Positions 46,494-55,692 of a stretch of DNA of 64,000 bases are shown one piece after another. Where the stretch lies: positions 167,742-231,741 of the forward strand of contig NZ_JAIVAE010000009.1 in the NCBI RefSeq assembly GCF_020171785.1, given 5' to 3'. The translations under genes and the position numbers were made by a program. Within the stretch, counting starts at the first letter, position 1. Every line of letters begins with the position of its first letter. A model generated the notes under the pieces. That model was not told the DNA's origin and searched no databases. It saw only the letters and a program-made list of their open reading frames with translations. This DNA comes from Guptibacillus hwajinpoensis. Its GTDB lineage: Bacteria; Bacillota; Bacilli; Bacillales; Guptibacillaceae.

Positions 46494-47618
46494 TTATATC
46501 TTTGTTACGGAACAGCGTGTAAGGATTTCTTTAAATCCGTCTACGGCTTTTTCTATCTCTTGCATGGTTGTGTCTCGTCCAAGACTGATGCGGACGAGTT
46601 CTCTCGCCTCATCACTCGTTCTTCCCATCGCCCGCAAAGTTTTGGAAGGTTGATGTTGGCCGACCGAGCAAGCTGAGCCCGTTGAGACAGCGATACCTTT
46701 ACGGTTTAACTCTAACATAACATATTGCCCTTCAAGCCCCTTAATCCGGATACCGATAATATGCGGTAGTCCCTGTTCACCTTCAATAACAATATTCGGA
46801 TGTGCCAATTCGTTCACGAGGTGAGCGCGTAAGTTCGTGAATTTTTTTTGTTCGGCATTCAATCGGTTAATCGCATCCTCGGCAGCGGCTGCAAAGGAGA
46901 AAATACCTGGAACATTCACAGTACCAGGTCGGAATCCATTTTCGTGAACAGTCCCTGGTAAAATTTGCTTCCATGAGATCGAGGGCGAAATATAGCAAGC
47001 TCCAACGCCTTTTGGGCCATGTAACTTATGAGAAGAAACCGATACGGCAGAAAGATATAATTCATTTACATCAATCTCCACTTTTCCGAAAGCTTGAACG
47101 GCATCTGTGTGAAATAAAATCCGACGTTTCGCTAGCTCTTTGCCGATCTTCTTAATAGGTTGAAGAGTGCCGATCTCACTATTTCCAAAAGTAATCGAAA
47201 CTAAAATGGTGTCTGGGCGAATGGCTTTAATTAGACTTTCAAGAGGTATTTGTCCGCTTTCATTATAAGGAAGGTATGTCACATAGTAACCTTCACGTTC
47301 AAGTTGTGAAAATGTATTTAATACAGAAGAATGCTCAGCGCTAGATGTAATGATATGTCCTTGTGAAAATGTTTTTACCATACTTTGGATTGCTAAGACG
47401 TTTGCTTCTGTTCCACCTGAAGTGAAATAAATTCCATTCGGATCGCCATTTAATAGCGAGGCGATGGAGCGACGAGCATTTTCTAATAAATGAGTAGCAT
47501 CTGTACCGGCATCATGAGCACTCTCAGTGTTTGCAAAGAATTGTTTGGCGGATTGCGTATAGGCATGTAACGCTATATCAGAGATTGGGGTTGACGCTGC
47601 ATAATCAAGATAAATCAT
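46494..47618 (-). CDS. nifS: Cysteine desulfurase NifS, NAD-linked
   Basis: This PLP enzyme takes sulfur from cysteine. The copy next to nadBCA matures the NadA 4Fe-4S cluster in B. subtilis. The N-terminus IYLDYAASTP, the PLP lysine in SSHKLHGPKG and the reactive Cys in STGSACSVGQHQPS are visible. The length is 374 residues. GAGGAG precedes the ATG at 47618. It is divergent from nadB, sharing a 119-base regulatory gap. Confidence 0.94.
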   Translation of the reverse strand: MIYLDYAASTPISDIALHAYTQSAKQFFANTESAHDAGTDATHLLENARRSIASLLNGDPNGIYFTSGGTEANVLAIQSMVKTFSQGHIITSSAEHSSVLNTFSQLEREGYYVTYLPYNESGQIPLESLIKAIRPDTILVSITFGNSEIGTLQPIKKIGKELAKRRILFHTDAVQAFGKVEIDVNELYLSAVSVSSHKLHGPKGVGACYISPSISWKQILPGTVHENGFRPGTVNVPGIFSFAAAAEDAINRLNAEQKKFTNLRAHLVNELAHPNIVIEGEQGLPHIIGIRIKGLEGQYVMLELNRKGIAVSTGSACSVGQHQPSKTLRAMGRTSDEARELVRISLGRDTTMQEIEKAVDGFKEILTRCSVTKI

Positions 47619-47639
47619 TTTTTCTCCTCACTAATATTC

Positions 47640-47685
47640 AGTCTTGTTATTTATTTAAATATATGTAAATATAGGTGTCAAGACA
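47640..47685. promoter_or_regulatory. Divergent nifS/nadB control region with candidate NiaR sites
   Basis: On the minus strand TTGACA (47676-47681) and TTAAAT (47653-47658), 17 bases apart, form a nifS promoter. The -35 lies inside the palindrome TGTCAAGACA (47676-47685). A related half, AAGACTGA read on the minus strand, starts at 47646 on the nifS side. The two blocks share CAAGAC-x-GA in inverted orientation, as expected for repressor sites. NiaR as the binder is inferred from the neighbouring gene. Confidence 0.55.
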
Positions 47686-47737
47686 GATGTTAAGTTTTTG
47701 TGTTTTTTATACATTGTTTAGTGGGAGAAGTGGTTTC

Positions 47738-49288
47738 ATGAATCAAGTTAGTACTGAGGTATTAGTGATTGGGAGCGGTGTTGCTGGATTAATGGTAGCT
47801 GAACTTCTTTCACTGAAGAAGAATGTGATGATTATCACAAAGTCAAAGATTGGCGAAAGCAATTCCAAGCTTGCTCAAGGTGGAATTGCTGCAGCTACCA
47901 CAGAAGAGGATAGCTGGACAAATCATTTTTTTGATACGATCCGAGCTGGCGTTTTTCATAACAACGAAGAACTTACTGAGCTCCTCGTTAAAAAAGGTCC
48001 AATGCAATTAAGACACCTTATCAACTTGGGTGTGCGATTTGATAAAAGCTTGAATGGGGAGTATCAAAGATGTAAGGAAGGAGCGCATAGCGTATCGCGA
48101 ATTTTTCATGCCGGTGGTGACGCCACAGGCAAAGAAATCATCCATACACTAATTAATCGAGTGAAAAAACGATGTACCATTTTTGAAGATCATCTGGCGA
48201 TTGACCTACTTATCGACGAAGGAGAATGTACCGGAGCTAAAGTGATCAATCAAGCTGGAGATACTTTGATTATTAATGCGGCTTATACGCTGCTTGCAAC
48301 AGGGGGAGCGGGGCAGCTCTATCCAGTAACGTCAAATCATCCAGCCATTACAGGAGATGGACTTGCAATGGCTTATCGGGCTGGAGCAATATTAACAGAT
48401 CTGGAATTCATGCAATTTCACCCAACGATGTATGCAGGGGATGCTGATCGCTCTTTCCTAATATCTGAGGCTGTTCGTGGTGAAGGTGGCGTACTGGTTA
48501 CAGCTAATGGAGAGCGTCTCATGGAAGGGAAACACGAACAATTTGATCTTGCACCAAGAGATATTGTAGCAAGAGCAATTTACGAAGAAGAGTTGCCAGT
48601 TTCCCTAGATATCTCGATGATTTCGAAGTTTGAAGAGAGATTTCCGACGATTGCGATGCAATGTAAGAATCATAATGTGGATTTGGCAAAAGGAATGATT
48701 CCAGTGAAACCTGGTGCTCATTTTCTTATGGGTGGCGTGATAACTGATCACGTTGGTAGAACTTCTCTTGATGGATTATTTGCTCTTGGAGAAGTTGCTC
48801 ATACAGGTGTTCACGGAGCTAATCGCCTGGCCAGCAACTCTCTTTTAGAGGGTATTGTTTTTGCACGTGAAGCAGCTGAGTGGATTTTGCATCATCATAA
48901 AGACGTAAGAAAAAGAGAGTTAATAGAGCAAGATACGAGATTACCGGAACCGTCGTTATCACTCCATGAACTAAAAGAAACCATGGATAAATTTGTTGGA
49001 ATGAAAAGGACAAGGGTGGGGCTTAGTTATGCGCTTAAGTTACTTCACCCCATTGCAACGGACGAAGTTGGTAAGTTGGATTTTCAGTCAATTGAACGAG
49101 CTAATATGGGGCTAGTCAGCTGGCTAATGGCAACTTCGGCCGTTCTACGTAAAGAAAGCCGTGGTGCTCATTATCGAGCAGATTATCCGAAGCAACTGCA
49201 AGAATGGAAGCAAAAAAGAATACTTAGGGGGATGTATCAGGATGATTGGGTTGAAAGTCAGGAAAGATCTCGAACAATTTTTTATTGA
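47738..49288 (+). CDS. nadB: L-aspartate oxidase
   Basis: NadB is a flavoprotein that oxidises aspartate to iminoaspartate for quinolinate. The FAD loop GSGVAG is at residues 12-17, and SKLAQGGIAA, HPTMYAG and EAVRGEGG follow, with the GANRLASNSLLE motif near the C-terminus. ATG 47738 follows GGGAG. The in-frame extension to 47675 lies across the promoter. The length is 516 residues. Its end overlaps nadC by 47 bases. Confidence 0.95.
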   Translation: MNQVSTEVLVIGSGVAGLMVAELLSLKKNVMIITKSKIGESNSKLAQGGIAAATTEEDSWTNHFFDTIRAGVFHNNEELTELLVKKGPMQLRHLINLGVRFDKSLNGEYQRCKEGAHSVSRIFHAGGDATGKEIIHTLINRVKKRCTIFEDHLAIDLLIDEGECTGAKVINQAGDTLIINAAYTLLATGGAGQLYPVTSNHPAITGDGLAMAYRAGAILTDLEFMQFHPTMYAGDADRSFLISEAVRGEGGVLVTANGERLMEGKHEQFDLAPRDIVARAIYEEELPVSLDISMISKFEERFPTIAMQCKNHNVDLAKGMIPVKPGAHFLMGGVITDHVGRTSLDGLFALGEVAHTGVHGANRLASNSLLEGIVFAREAAEWILHHHKDVRKRELIEQDTRLPEPSLSLHELKETMDKFVGMKRTRVGLSYALKLLHPIATDEVGKLDFQSIERANMGLVSWLMATSAVLRKESRGAHYRADYPKQLQEWKQKRILRGMYQDDWVESQERSRTIFY

Positions 49289-50084
49289 AGATATAGGAAC
49301 TTCGGATTTGTCGAGTGAGCTGCTATTTCCTTCAGACGAGCAATCAGAAGCGCTATTTATAGCAAAAGAAAGTGGCGTTTTTTGTGGCAGAGAAGTGATT
49401 GAAATTGGTTTTCGAATACTTGATGGAAGTAGTCGCGTTGAGGTTTACGTGAGAGATGGTGATGTTGTTCAAAGTGGGGACGTCGTTGCTTCTGTAAAAG
49501 GGAAAGTACGAGCAGTACTAACAGGCGAGCGCGTTATTTTAAATCTGATTCAGCGAATGAGCGGTGTAGCTACGATGACGGCTCGAGCAGTTGAGCTTCT
49601 TAACGATCCTTCTATACGTGTTTGTGATACGAGGAAAACGACACCTGGTCTTCGGATGTATGAAAAGTATGCAGTGAGGTGCGGAGGTGGGGTTAATCAT
49701 CGAATCACCCTTGATGGTGGCGTAATGCTAAAAGATAATCACATTGCACAGTTTGGAAGTATTGAAAAAGCAGTAACACATGTAAAGAAACGCCTTGGTC
49801 ATATGACTAAAATCGAAGTGGAGACATCAACGGAAGAGGAAGTACGAGAAGCCGTAAAAGCTCAGGCTGATGTGATTATGTTTGATAACTGTTCGCCAAA
49901 CGAAGTGGCCACATATGCGAAGCTAGTTCCCTACCCGATAATTTCAGAAGCGTCAGGAGGCATCACGCTTGATAATCTTGCAACTTATCGGCAAACAGGA
50001 GTTACGATGATTTCGCTAGGTTGCTTAACCCATTCTGTTAAAAGTCTTGATATTAGTTTACGTTTGAAAGGGGAAGTGAAATGA
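49242..50084 (+). CDS. nadC: Nicotinate-nucleotide pyrophosphorylase (quinolinate phosphoribosyltransferase)
   Basis: NadC makes nicotinate mononucleotide from quinolinate and PRPP. The N-terminal region has [14 protein letters not shown]. The PRPP site includes [13 protein letters not shown] and [19 protein letters not shown], and FDNCSPNE follows. I place the start at ATG 49242, ten bases after AGGGGG, giving 280 residues. The longer frame from 49161 would lie deeper in nadB without a binding site. The stop overlaps nadA (ATGA). Confidence 0.94.
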   Translation: MIGLKVRKDLEQFFIEDIGTSDLSSELLFPSDEQSEALFIAKESGVFCGREVIEIGFRILDGSSRVEVYVRDGDVVQSGDVVASVKGKVRAVLTGERVILNLIQRMSGVATMTARAVELLNDPSIRVCDTRKTTPGLRMYEKYAVRCGGGVNHRITLDGGVMLKDNHIAQFGSIEKAVTHVKKRLGHMTKIEVETSTEEEVREAVKAQADVIMFDNCSPNEVATYAKLVPYPIISEASGGITLDNLATYRQTGVTMISLGCLTHSVKSLDISLRLKGEVK

Positions 50085-51181
50085 GCATTTTAGATGCATT
50101 AAAAAAGCCTGGTCTTCCAGAACGATATAAAAACCTTACCGAAGAGGAGATGGTTAAGAGGGTTGTAGCGATTAAAGCTGAGATGGGGGAAAGGTTATAC
50201 CTTCCTGCCCATCATTATCAAAAGGATGAAGTTGTTCAGTTTGCAGATGATACAGGAGATTCTCTCCAACTCGCGCAGCTTGCTGCACGTAATAAAAAAG
50301 CGGAAACGATCATTTTTTGTGGGGTTCATTTTATGGCTGAAACAGCTGATATTTTAACAGAAACCCAACAGACTGTTATTCTTCCTGACATGCGGGCAGG
50401 TTGTTCTATGGCAGACATGGCGGACATTCATCAAACTGAGCGCGCATGGTCGAAGCTTCAAATGTTTTTTGGTGATACGATTCTTCCTTTAACATACGTG
50501 AATTCTACGGCTGCTATAAAAGCGTTTGTTGGAAAATATGGTGGAGCAACGGTTACATCGTCAAATGCAATGGCAATGGTTGACTGGGGATTTACTCAGA
50601 AAGAGCGCATCCTGTTCTTGCCTGATCAGCACCTGGGACGAAACACCGCTTATGAACTTGGTGTCCCTTTAGAGGCGATGGCCGTATGGAATCCGATTAC
50701 AGATACGTTAGAGTACGAAGGAGATTATAATGAAATTAAAGTGATATTATGGAAAGGTCATTGCTCGGTCCATGAAAAATTCACTGTGGAAAATATTGAT
50801 AAAGTGAGACGAGAGTTTCCTGACATGAACGTCATCGTTCATCCAGAGTGCAGTTTTGAAGTTGTGGAACAATCGGATTTCTCTGGGTCTACAAAAATGA
50901 TTATTGAGACGATTGAACAGGCACAACCTGGTTCAAAATGGGCGATTGGGACAGAGATGAACCTTGTTAATCGCATTATTCAACAACATCCCGATAAAAC
51001 AATCGTTTCATTAAATCCAAACATGTGTCCTTGTCTAACGATGAATCGAATTGATTTGCCTCATCTTCTATGGGCGCTTGAAGAAGCTGTAGTTGGGCAG
51101 AAAACAAATCAGATTAAAGTGGATTCAGATACAGCATTCTATGCCATCCAAGCGTTAAATCGAATGCTTGCTCGCGCTTAA
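50081..51181 (+). CDS. nadA: Quinolinate synthase
   Basis: NadA condenses iminoaspartate with dihydroxyacetone phosphate using a 4Fe-4S cluster. The cluster ligands by position match the B. subtilis triad: Cys108 (RAGCSMADM), Cys228 ([10 protein letters not shown]) and Cys318 (NMCPCL). A second Cys at 316 lies beside the last one. The length is 366 residues. It is coupled to nadC by ATGA and ends the nadBCA operon at a terminator. Confidence 0.95.
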   Translation: MSILDALKKPGLPERYKNLTEEEMVKRVVAIKAEMGERLYLPAHHYQKDEVVQFADDTGDSLQLAQLAARNKKAETIIFCGVHFMAETADILTETQQTVILPDMRAGCSMADMADIHQTERAWSKLQMFFGDTILPLTYVNSTAAIKAFVGKYGGATVTSSNAMAMVDWGFTQKERILFLPDQHLGRNTAYELGVPLEAMAVWNPITDTLEYEGDYNEIKVILWKGHCSVHEKFTVENIDKVRREFPDMNVIVHPECSFEVVEQSDFSGSTKMIIETIEQAQPGSKWAIGTEMNLVNRIIQQHPDKTIVSLNPNMCPCLTMNRIDLPHLLWALEEAVVGQKTNQIKVDSDTAFYAIQALNRMLARA

Positions 51182-51187
51182 AAAACA

Positions 51188-51217
51188 GGGGATCAAACGT
51201 TATGTTTGATTCCTTTT
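51188..51217 (+). terminator. Terminator of nadBCA
   Basis: GGGGATCAAAC pairs with GTTTGATTCC with a G-T pair, followed by TTTTT. Confidence 0.82.
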
Positions 51218-51293
51218 TCGTTTTTAAATTGACATTACTCATAGGCGCCCTCTCCTTTGCATATTAATGTGATGATCTTATCCTTTCAAAAAG

Positions 51294-51322
51294 GTAGCAA
51301 TCTGCCCAGTCATGCATACACT
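51294..51322 (+). promoter_or_regulatory. Candidate sigma-E promoter of safA
   Basis: CATACACT (51315-51322) is a perfect sigma-E -10. The -35 (GTAGCAAT at 51294-51301, spacer 13) is weak. B. subtilis safA is sigma-E dependent. Confidence 0.55.
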
Positions 51323-51365
51323 GTACTGAATTTCATTGTACTGATTACAGGAGGGAGTTTTTAGG

Positions 51366-53123
51366 TTGAAAATACATGTCGTTCAAAAAGGCGATACTTT
51401 ATGGAAAATCGCTAAAAAATATGGCGTCGATTTTGAACAATTAAAAGCTGTCAATACGCAGCTTAAGAATCCTAATATGATTATGCCAGGTATGAAAGTG
51501 AAAGTGCCATCGGGTGGTGTTCCCGTTAAGAAGAAAGAAATGCCGATCAAAGAAATGAAAAAAGAAATGCCGATCAAAGAAATGCCTAAGAAAAAAGAAG
51601 CGCCGATGAAGCCAGTAGAAAAGCCGTCTATGACTATGCCAATCAACAATGAGTTAAACATGGGGTTAAATATGAACATGAATATGAATATGATGCCCAA
51701 GGAAGAAAAGCCTAAGAAAGTAAAGCCAAAAGAAACAAAGCCTGAAAAGAAAGTGGAAGCGAAAAAAACAGCTGAGAAAAAACCGGTTGAGAAAGCAAAA
51801 AAAGTAGCTGAAAAGAAACCAGTTGAAAAAGCCAAAAAAGCAGAAAATTTATTTTATCCAATGAATGATGAAGAAGTGTTAAGTGAATTTGAGTCTTCAT
51901 CAATGGAAATGCCACCACCTCCAATGAATCAAGGGTATCCTAGTAACGTAGCTGGAACTACAAGTTATGCGAACAAAGAATACAATGGTGGTTATCCTGG
52001 CTATCCGACTTCTGTGGGTGGAGCACAAATGGGCGCTAACAATCAGAACGTAGCAGGAGCGTATGAAGGGTATGGAAGTAAAGCAAATTCTGGTGGATAT
52101 CCTGGAGAAGTAGCTGGAGCTTATGGCTATTCAAATCAAAACGTTGCTGGAGCCTATGGAGGTTTTGGAAATAAGGGGAACGGCTATCCAGGTGCGGTAG
52201 CAGGAGCTGAAATGAACGGATATGGTCAAAAAGGAGAAGAGAGCGTAGCAGGGGCTTACCAGCAAAACGGTTATCCAAATCAAAGTGTAGCTGGTGCTAA
52301 CACTAACATGAACAGCTATGGTATGGGTGAAGAAAGCTCTGATGTTGCAGGAGCAAGCTACGGAAACAAAGCAAATCAAAGCATGCCGGGATACCCTGGT
52401 TCAGTCGCTGGCGCGCATATGTATGGTAGCGGTTATCCAAATCAGGACGTAGGAGGAGCGTATGAAGACTACGGCCATAAAGGAAACAATGGCGGCTATC
52501 CAGGAAATGTAGCGGGCATGCAAACACAAGGGTTTCCAAATCAGGACGTAGCAGGAGCGTATGAAGGTTATGGCTATAAAGGAAACAATGGCGGCTACCC
52601 AGGAAATGTAGCAGGCATGCAAACACCAGGATTTCCAAATCAGGACGTAGCAGGAGCGTATGAAGGTTATGGCTATAAAGGAAACAATGGCGGCTATCCA
52701 GGAAATGTAGCAGGCATGCAAACACCAGGATTTCCAAATCAGGACGTAGCAGGGGCGTATGAAGGCTATGGGCATAAAGGAAACAATGGCGGCTATCCTG
52801 GATCAGTAGCCGGGGCAGCAATGAATGGTTATGGTATTGCGCCATATGCTCATAAAGGAAATGAAGAATATCCTGAAGCTGTGATGGGTGCTTATGGTTA
52901 TCCCAATCAAAATTTAGGTGGTATGATGATGCCGCCTGGCTATCCTAACCAGCCAATGGTCTCACCTTATCAGCAACATAACTGTGGATGTGGAGGAAAT
53001 CAACAAATATCGCCTTATCAACAAATGCCATCATATGCGAACCCTGGATTCGTTCAGGGAGCTAATAAAGCGCCGATGATGGATTATATGGGAATGGAAA
53101 GTAGCTATGCCGAATCACGTTAG
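51366..53123 (+). CDS. safA: SafA, spore coat/cortex morphogenetic protein with LysM domain and repeats
   Basis: SafA links the inner coat to the cortex. The N-terminal LysM domain (residues 2-50, HVVQKGDTLWKIAKKYG) should bind cortex glycans. Lys/Met/Glu-rich low-complexity follows at about 55-155, with repeats such as EMPIKEM and AEKKPVEKAKK. Then comes a long Gly/Tyr/Asn/Pro repeat region to residue 510 built on GYPGNVAGM and NQDVAGAYEGYG units, and a Cys/Gln/Tyr-rich tail (NCGCGGNQQ). At 585 residues it is longer than the B. subtilis protein as I remember it (under 400). TTG 51366 follows AGGAGGG. nadA-safA-coxA order is conserved. Confidence 0.92.
   Translation: MKIHVVQKGDTLWKIAKKYGVDFEQLKAVNTQLKNPNMIMPGMKVKVPSGGVPVKKKEMPIKEMKKEMPIKEMPKKKEAPMKPVEKPSMTMPINNELNMGLNMNMNMNMMPKEEKPKKVKPKETKPEKKVEAKKTAEKKPVEKAKKVAEKKPVEKAKKAENLFYPMNDEEVLSEFESSSMEMPPPPMNQGYPSNVAGTTSYANKEYNGGYPGYPTSVGGAQMGANNQNVAGAYEGYGSKANSGGYPGEVAGAYGYSNQNVAGAYGGFGNKGNGYPGAVAGAEMNGYGQKGEESVAGAYQQNGYPNQSVAGANTNMNSYGMGEESSDVAGASYGNKANQSMPGYPGSVAGAHMYGSGYPNQDVGGAYEDYGHKGNNGGYPGNVAGMQTQGFPNQDVAGAYEGYGYKGNNGGYPGNVAGMQTPGFPNQDVAGAYEGYGYKGNNGGYPGNVAGMQTPGFPNQDVAGAYEGYGHKGNNGGYPGSVAGAAMNGYGIAPYAHKGNEEYPEAVMGAYGYPNQNLGGMMMPPGYPNQPMVSPYQQHNCGCGGNQQISPYQQMPSYANPGFVQGANKAPMMDYMGMESSYAESR
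52491..52787 (+). repeat. Three 99-bp in-frame tandem repeats within safA
   Basis: Units start at 52491, 52590 and 52689 with exact 99-base period (33 residues). They differ by only a few bases. Diverged copies flank them on both sides (about 52392-52490 and from 52788). The translation is a Gly-Tyr-rich unit with FPNQDVAGAYEGYG in its centre. Confidence 0.95.
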
Positions 53124-54015
53124 TAAAATAAATGGGGCTATCCTACAGGGGATACGCCCTTTTTTTCTACAAATGAAGCAGATAAATTCACTCGTTTGGA
53201 GGGGGATTTCTTACAATGGCGAGCCTGTTTTTTTAAAAGCAGCAGTAAAGAAAGAAACGATAGAAAAACAAATCGAAATTTCATTTGCTGGTGCTACTTC
53301 TTTTGTTCCTTATATTCCTTTCGCAGATGGCGAGTGGATGAAAGAAAGCGGTGGACTGACGTTTGCCTGCATGAAAGCAATAGAAGGGCGAGCGCTTGAC
53401 TATAGTATTAGAGAAGATCGATTTCTTGCGATGGAAAAAACCAATCATTTTCAAGATGAAGTGCAGGGGATTGTTAGTAAGCACATACCGTATGTCTCTC
53501 TTACTCGAAAATGGACGAACCGCTTCATACGGTTTAAGCATAATTTAGAAACTGAGGTACTCTCTCGTGAACAGAAAGAGCTTATTAATTATTTTTTAAC
53601 GATTGGTGAAAGTGTTCTCTCTGAGATGATGGAAATTGAACAACTCGAACGGTCTAGTTATCGACGCCATTGCATTGTCCACGGCGATCCTGCACATCAT
53701 AACTTTATCTTTAATTTTGATCAGTTGCTTTTAATTGATGGTGATCTTATTAGTTACGCTCCGCGTGAGTATGATTATTTGCAGTTGATAAATCGAATGC
53801 TTCCTCACTGTAACTGGTCGCTAGAGGAATGGGAGAAGTCACATATCTCTTCACTTCGTCATTGCATCGAAGATTCTTCCCTTAGAAGACTTCTTGCTTA
53901 TCCTGCTGATTTTTACCGTGAATGGTTAATGAATCCAAATGGAAGAAATGAACTATTGGTAAAAACAGAGCAGCAGAAAGAGAAAAGGTCGGCATTCATT
54001 CGGCAAGTGCTTTAA
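53107..54015 (+). CDS. CotS/YutH-like phosphotransferase next to safA
   Basis: This 302-residue aminoglycoside-phosphotransferase-fold protein overlaps the last 17 bases of safA. An N-lobe Lys is in VFLKAAV. The catalytic loop is intact, with His192-Gly193-Asp194 and Asn199, and the metal Asp211 is in LIDGD. By position it is likely a mother-cell coat kinase. The substrate is unknown. ATG 53107 has only a modest GGAAAG site, which is consistent with coupling to safA translation. Compared with ysxE in this window, its active site is complete. Confidence 0.8.
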   Translation: MPNHVSKINGAILQGIRPFFLQMKQINSLVWRGISYNGEPVFLKAAVKKETIEKQIEISFAGATSFVPYIPFADGEWMKESGGLTFACMKAIEGRALDYSIREDRFLAMEKTNHFQDEVQGIVSKHIPYVSLTRKWTNRFIRFKHNLETEVLSREQKELINYFLTIGESVLSEMMEIEQLERSSYRRHCIVHGDPAHHNFIFNFDQLLLIDGDLISYAPREYDYLQLINRMLPHCNWSLEEWEKSHISSLRHCIEDSSLRRLLAYPADFYREWLMNPNGRNELLVKTEQQKEKRSAFIRQVL

Positions 54016-54058
54016 TAGGTACCATTGTTACCTAGAACTAACAGATTAAAAACATCAG

Positions 54059-54090
54059 CCTCCTCACATTCTAAAGGTGAAAGGAGGTTT
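54059..54090 (+). promoter_or_regulatory. Hairpin that includes the coxA ribosome binding site
   Basis: CCTCCT (54059-54064) pairs with AGGAGG (54082-54087), and CAC (54065-54067) pairs with GTG (54077-54079), with two bulged A. The AAGGAGG is the Shine-Dalgarno of coxA, so this stem would hide it in read-through transcripts. It may also act as a weak terminator because TTTT follows. Confidence 0.5.
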
Positions 54091-54095
54091 TAAAT

Positions 54096-54722
54096 TTGAG
54101 GAAAACAATTCTAACGCTTTCTACGATGATGTTTGCAGGTGGATTAATCGGGTGTACAGCCGATAATGAGGCGATGGATACACGTTATAATGATTCCACA
54201 CGTCCAATTGGATATTACACAAGCGAAGATAATAACGGTGATTATCGCGAAGGTGCCGTTACAGACATGATTGATCGTGATTATGAACACGGTGTAAAAG
54301 CGCCAGATGAAAAGCAAATTGATAAACGTAATGGAATGAACGGGCCAGGATACATGCGTACCGATGATAATTATTCAGGTTATGACAACGAACTGTCTAC
54401 TCGACTTGCAAAGAGAATCAACAAGCTTAAAAATGTGGATGATTCTCGTGTAATTGTATACGGTGATCAGATCATGATTGGCGTTGATACAAACGACAAA
54501 AATGATGCAGATGTAAAGGATAGCGTTCGTAGTGAGGTCGCAAAAGTAACGAAGCAGAAAAATGTTTCGATCTCAACAGACGAAGATGTTTTTGGTCGCA
54601 TGGGCGACGTGAATAACCGTCTTGCAGATGGAAATGGCTTTGAAGAGGTTCAAGCTGATGTGAATGGGATTTTAGATGACATAGGCAATGCTGCAAAGCG
54701 TCCTTTTGAGAACAACAAGTAA
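54096..54722 (+). CDS. coxA: CoxA-like spore cortex lipoprotein (YhcN/YlaJ family)
   Basis: The protein has 208 residues, with a lipoprotein signal and Cys20 in LIGC. A charged, Asp/Asn/Tyr-rich region follows, then the YhcN/YlaJ domain at about 95-200 (ELSTRLAKRINKLKNVDDSRVIVYGDQIMIGVD). In B. subtilis the gene after safA is coxA (yrbB), a cortex protein of this family, so context supports the name. TTG 54096 follows AAGGAGG with an 8-base gap. Confidence 0.85.
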   Translation: MRKTILTLSTMMFAGGLIGCTADNEAMDTRYNDSTRPIGYYTSEDNNGDYREGAVTDMIDRDYEHGVKAPDEKQIDKRNGMNGPGYMRTDDNYSGYDNELSTRLAKRINKLKNVDDSRVIVYGDQIMIGVDTNDKNDADVKDSVRSEVAKVTKQKNVSISTDEDVFGRMGDVNNRLADGNGFEEVQADVNGILDDIGNAAKRPFENNK

Positions 54723-54730
54723 CCAAAATA

Positions 54731-54754
54731 GCGAGTGGGCAGAAGCCTGCTCGC
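54731..54754 (+). terminator. Hairpin after coxA without T run
   Basis: GCGAG...GGGC pairs with GCCT...CTCGC in a compact stem. No T tract follows, so termination is uncertain. Confidence 0.35.
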
Positions 54755-54840
54755 CTACATATGCAGAACACTTTTCGGTCGAGTAACTCCTATGTTACGG
54801 TTAAAGAAATCACTCTATTTGAAGGGAGTAGTTCGTACCG

Positions 54841-55590
54841 ATGGCTGGACATTCCAAATGGAAAAATATTCAGCGTAGAAAAAACGCACAGGATGCGAAA
54901 CGTGGGAAAGTATTTATGAAGTTAGCGAAGGAAATTTTTGTTGCTGCTAAGCAAGGGGGAAGCGATCCGGAAACAAATCCTTCTTTAAGACTTGCGATTG
55001 ATAAGGCGAAATCATCAAATATGCCGAACGATAACATTGATCGTGCGATAAAGAAAGCCACTGGTGATTTAAATGGCGTACAGTACGAAAATGTAATATA
55101 TGAAGGCTATGGATCAGGTGGCGCAGCGCTCATGGTTCAATTGCTCACGGATAATAAAAATCGTGCTGCGGCCGATGTACGACATGCTTTCAGTAAAAAT
55201 AATGGAAACATGGGCGAAAATGGTTGTGTATCCTTTTTATTTAATCGCAAAGGTTTACTGATCATTGACCGCTCTGAAGGCGAAGTTGATGGAGAAGAAT
55301 TATTGCTTCAGGTGATTGAAGCTGGTGCAGAAGAAATGGAAACAACGGAGGAAGCGTATGAGATTTATACGGATCCACAGGAGTTTCAGCAGGTTAAGCA
55401 TCAGCTAGAAGCAGACGGCTTAACATTCTCATCTGCTGAAGTCACGATGATTCCAGAAACGTATGCCCCTCTAGAGGATGAAGATGGTATGAACATGGTG
55501 AAGCTCATTGAACAGCTTGAAGATAATGATGACGTGCAAGAAGTTTATCATAATGCAGAAATAAATGATGAGGTGTATGAGCAACTTTAA
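54841..55590 (+). CDS. yebC: YebC/PmpR family regulator (YrbC)
   Basis: The protein has 249 residues and starts AGHSKWKNIQRRKNAQDAKRG, the hallmark of the family. NPSLRLAIDKAKSSNMPNDNIDRAIKK follows, and a C-terminal acidic domain. Members have been described as transcription regulators. The closely related YebC proteins are reported to help ribosomes through proline stretches. The sequence does not decide between these. ATG 54841 has a distant GGGAG. It stands before bofC as in B. subtilis yrbC. Confidence 0.93.
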   Translation: MAGHSKWKNIQRRKNAQDAKRGKVFMKLAKEIFVAAKQGGSDPETNPSLRLAIDKAKSSNMPNDNIDRAIKKATGDLNGVQYENVIYEGYGSGGAALMVQLLTDNKNRAAADVRHAFSKNNGNMGENGCVSFLFNRKGLLIIDRSEGEVDGEELLLQVIEAGAEEMETTEEAYEIYTDPQEFQQVKHQLEADGLTFSSAEVTMIPETYAPLEDEDGMNMVKLIEQLEDNDDVQEVYHNAEINDEVYEQL

Positions 55591-55617
55591 GCTACAGATT
55601 TTCTGTAGCTTTTTTTG
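55589..55617 (+). terminator. Terminator of yebC
   Basis: AGCTACAGA and TCTGTAGCT form a perfect stem with a TTT loop and seven T. Confidence 0.92.
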
Positions 55618-55692
55618 ATGAATAGAGAGAGAAAAGTTGGAAACGCTAACGGCATGAACTTATTGAATATGGAAGAAAGGTGTTGGAGATAT

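Noticed and set aside
52303..52845. Long minus-strand frame (180 codons) with repeats
   Set aside because: It is a mirror of the safA 99-bp repeats. Repeats whose period is a multiple of three keep all frames open, and there is no start context.
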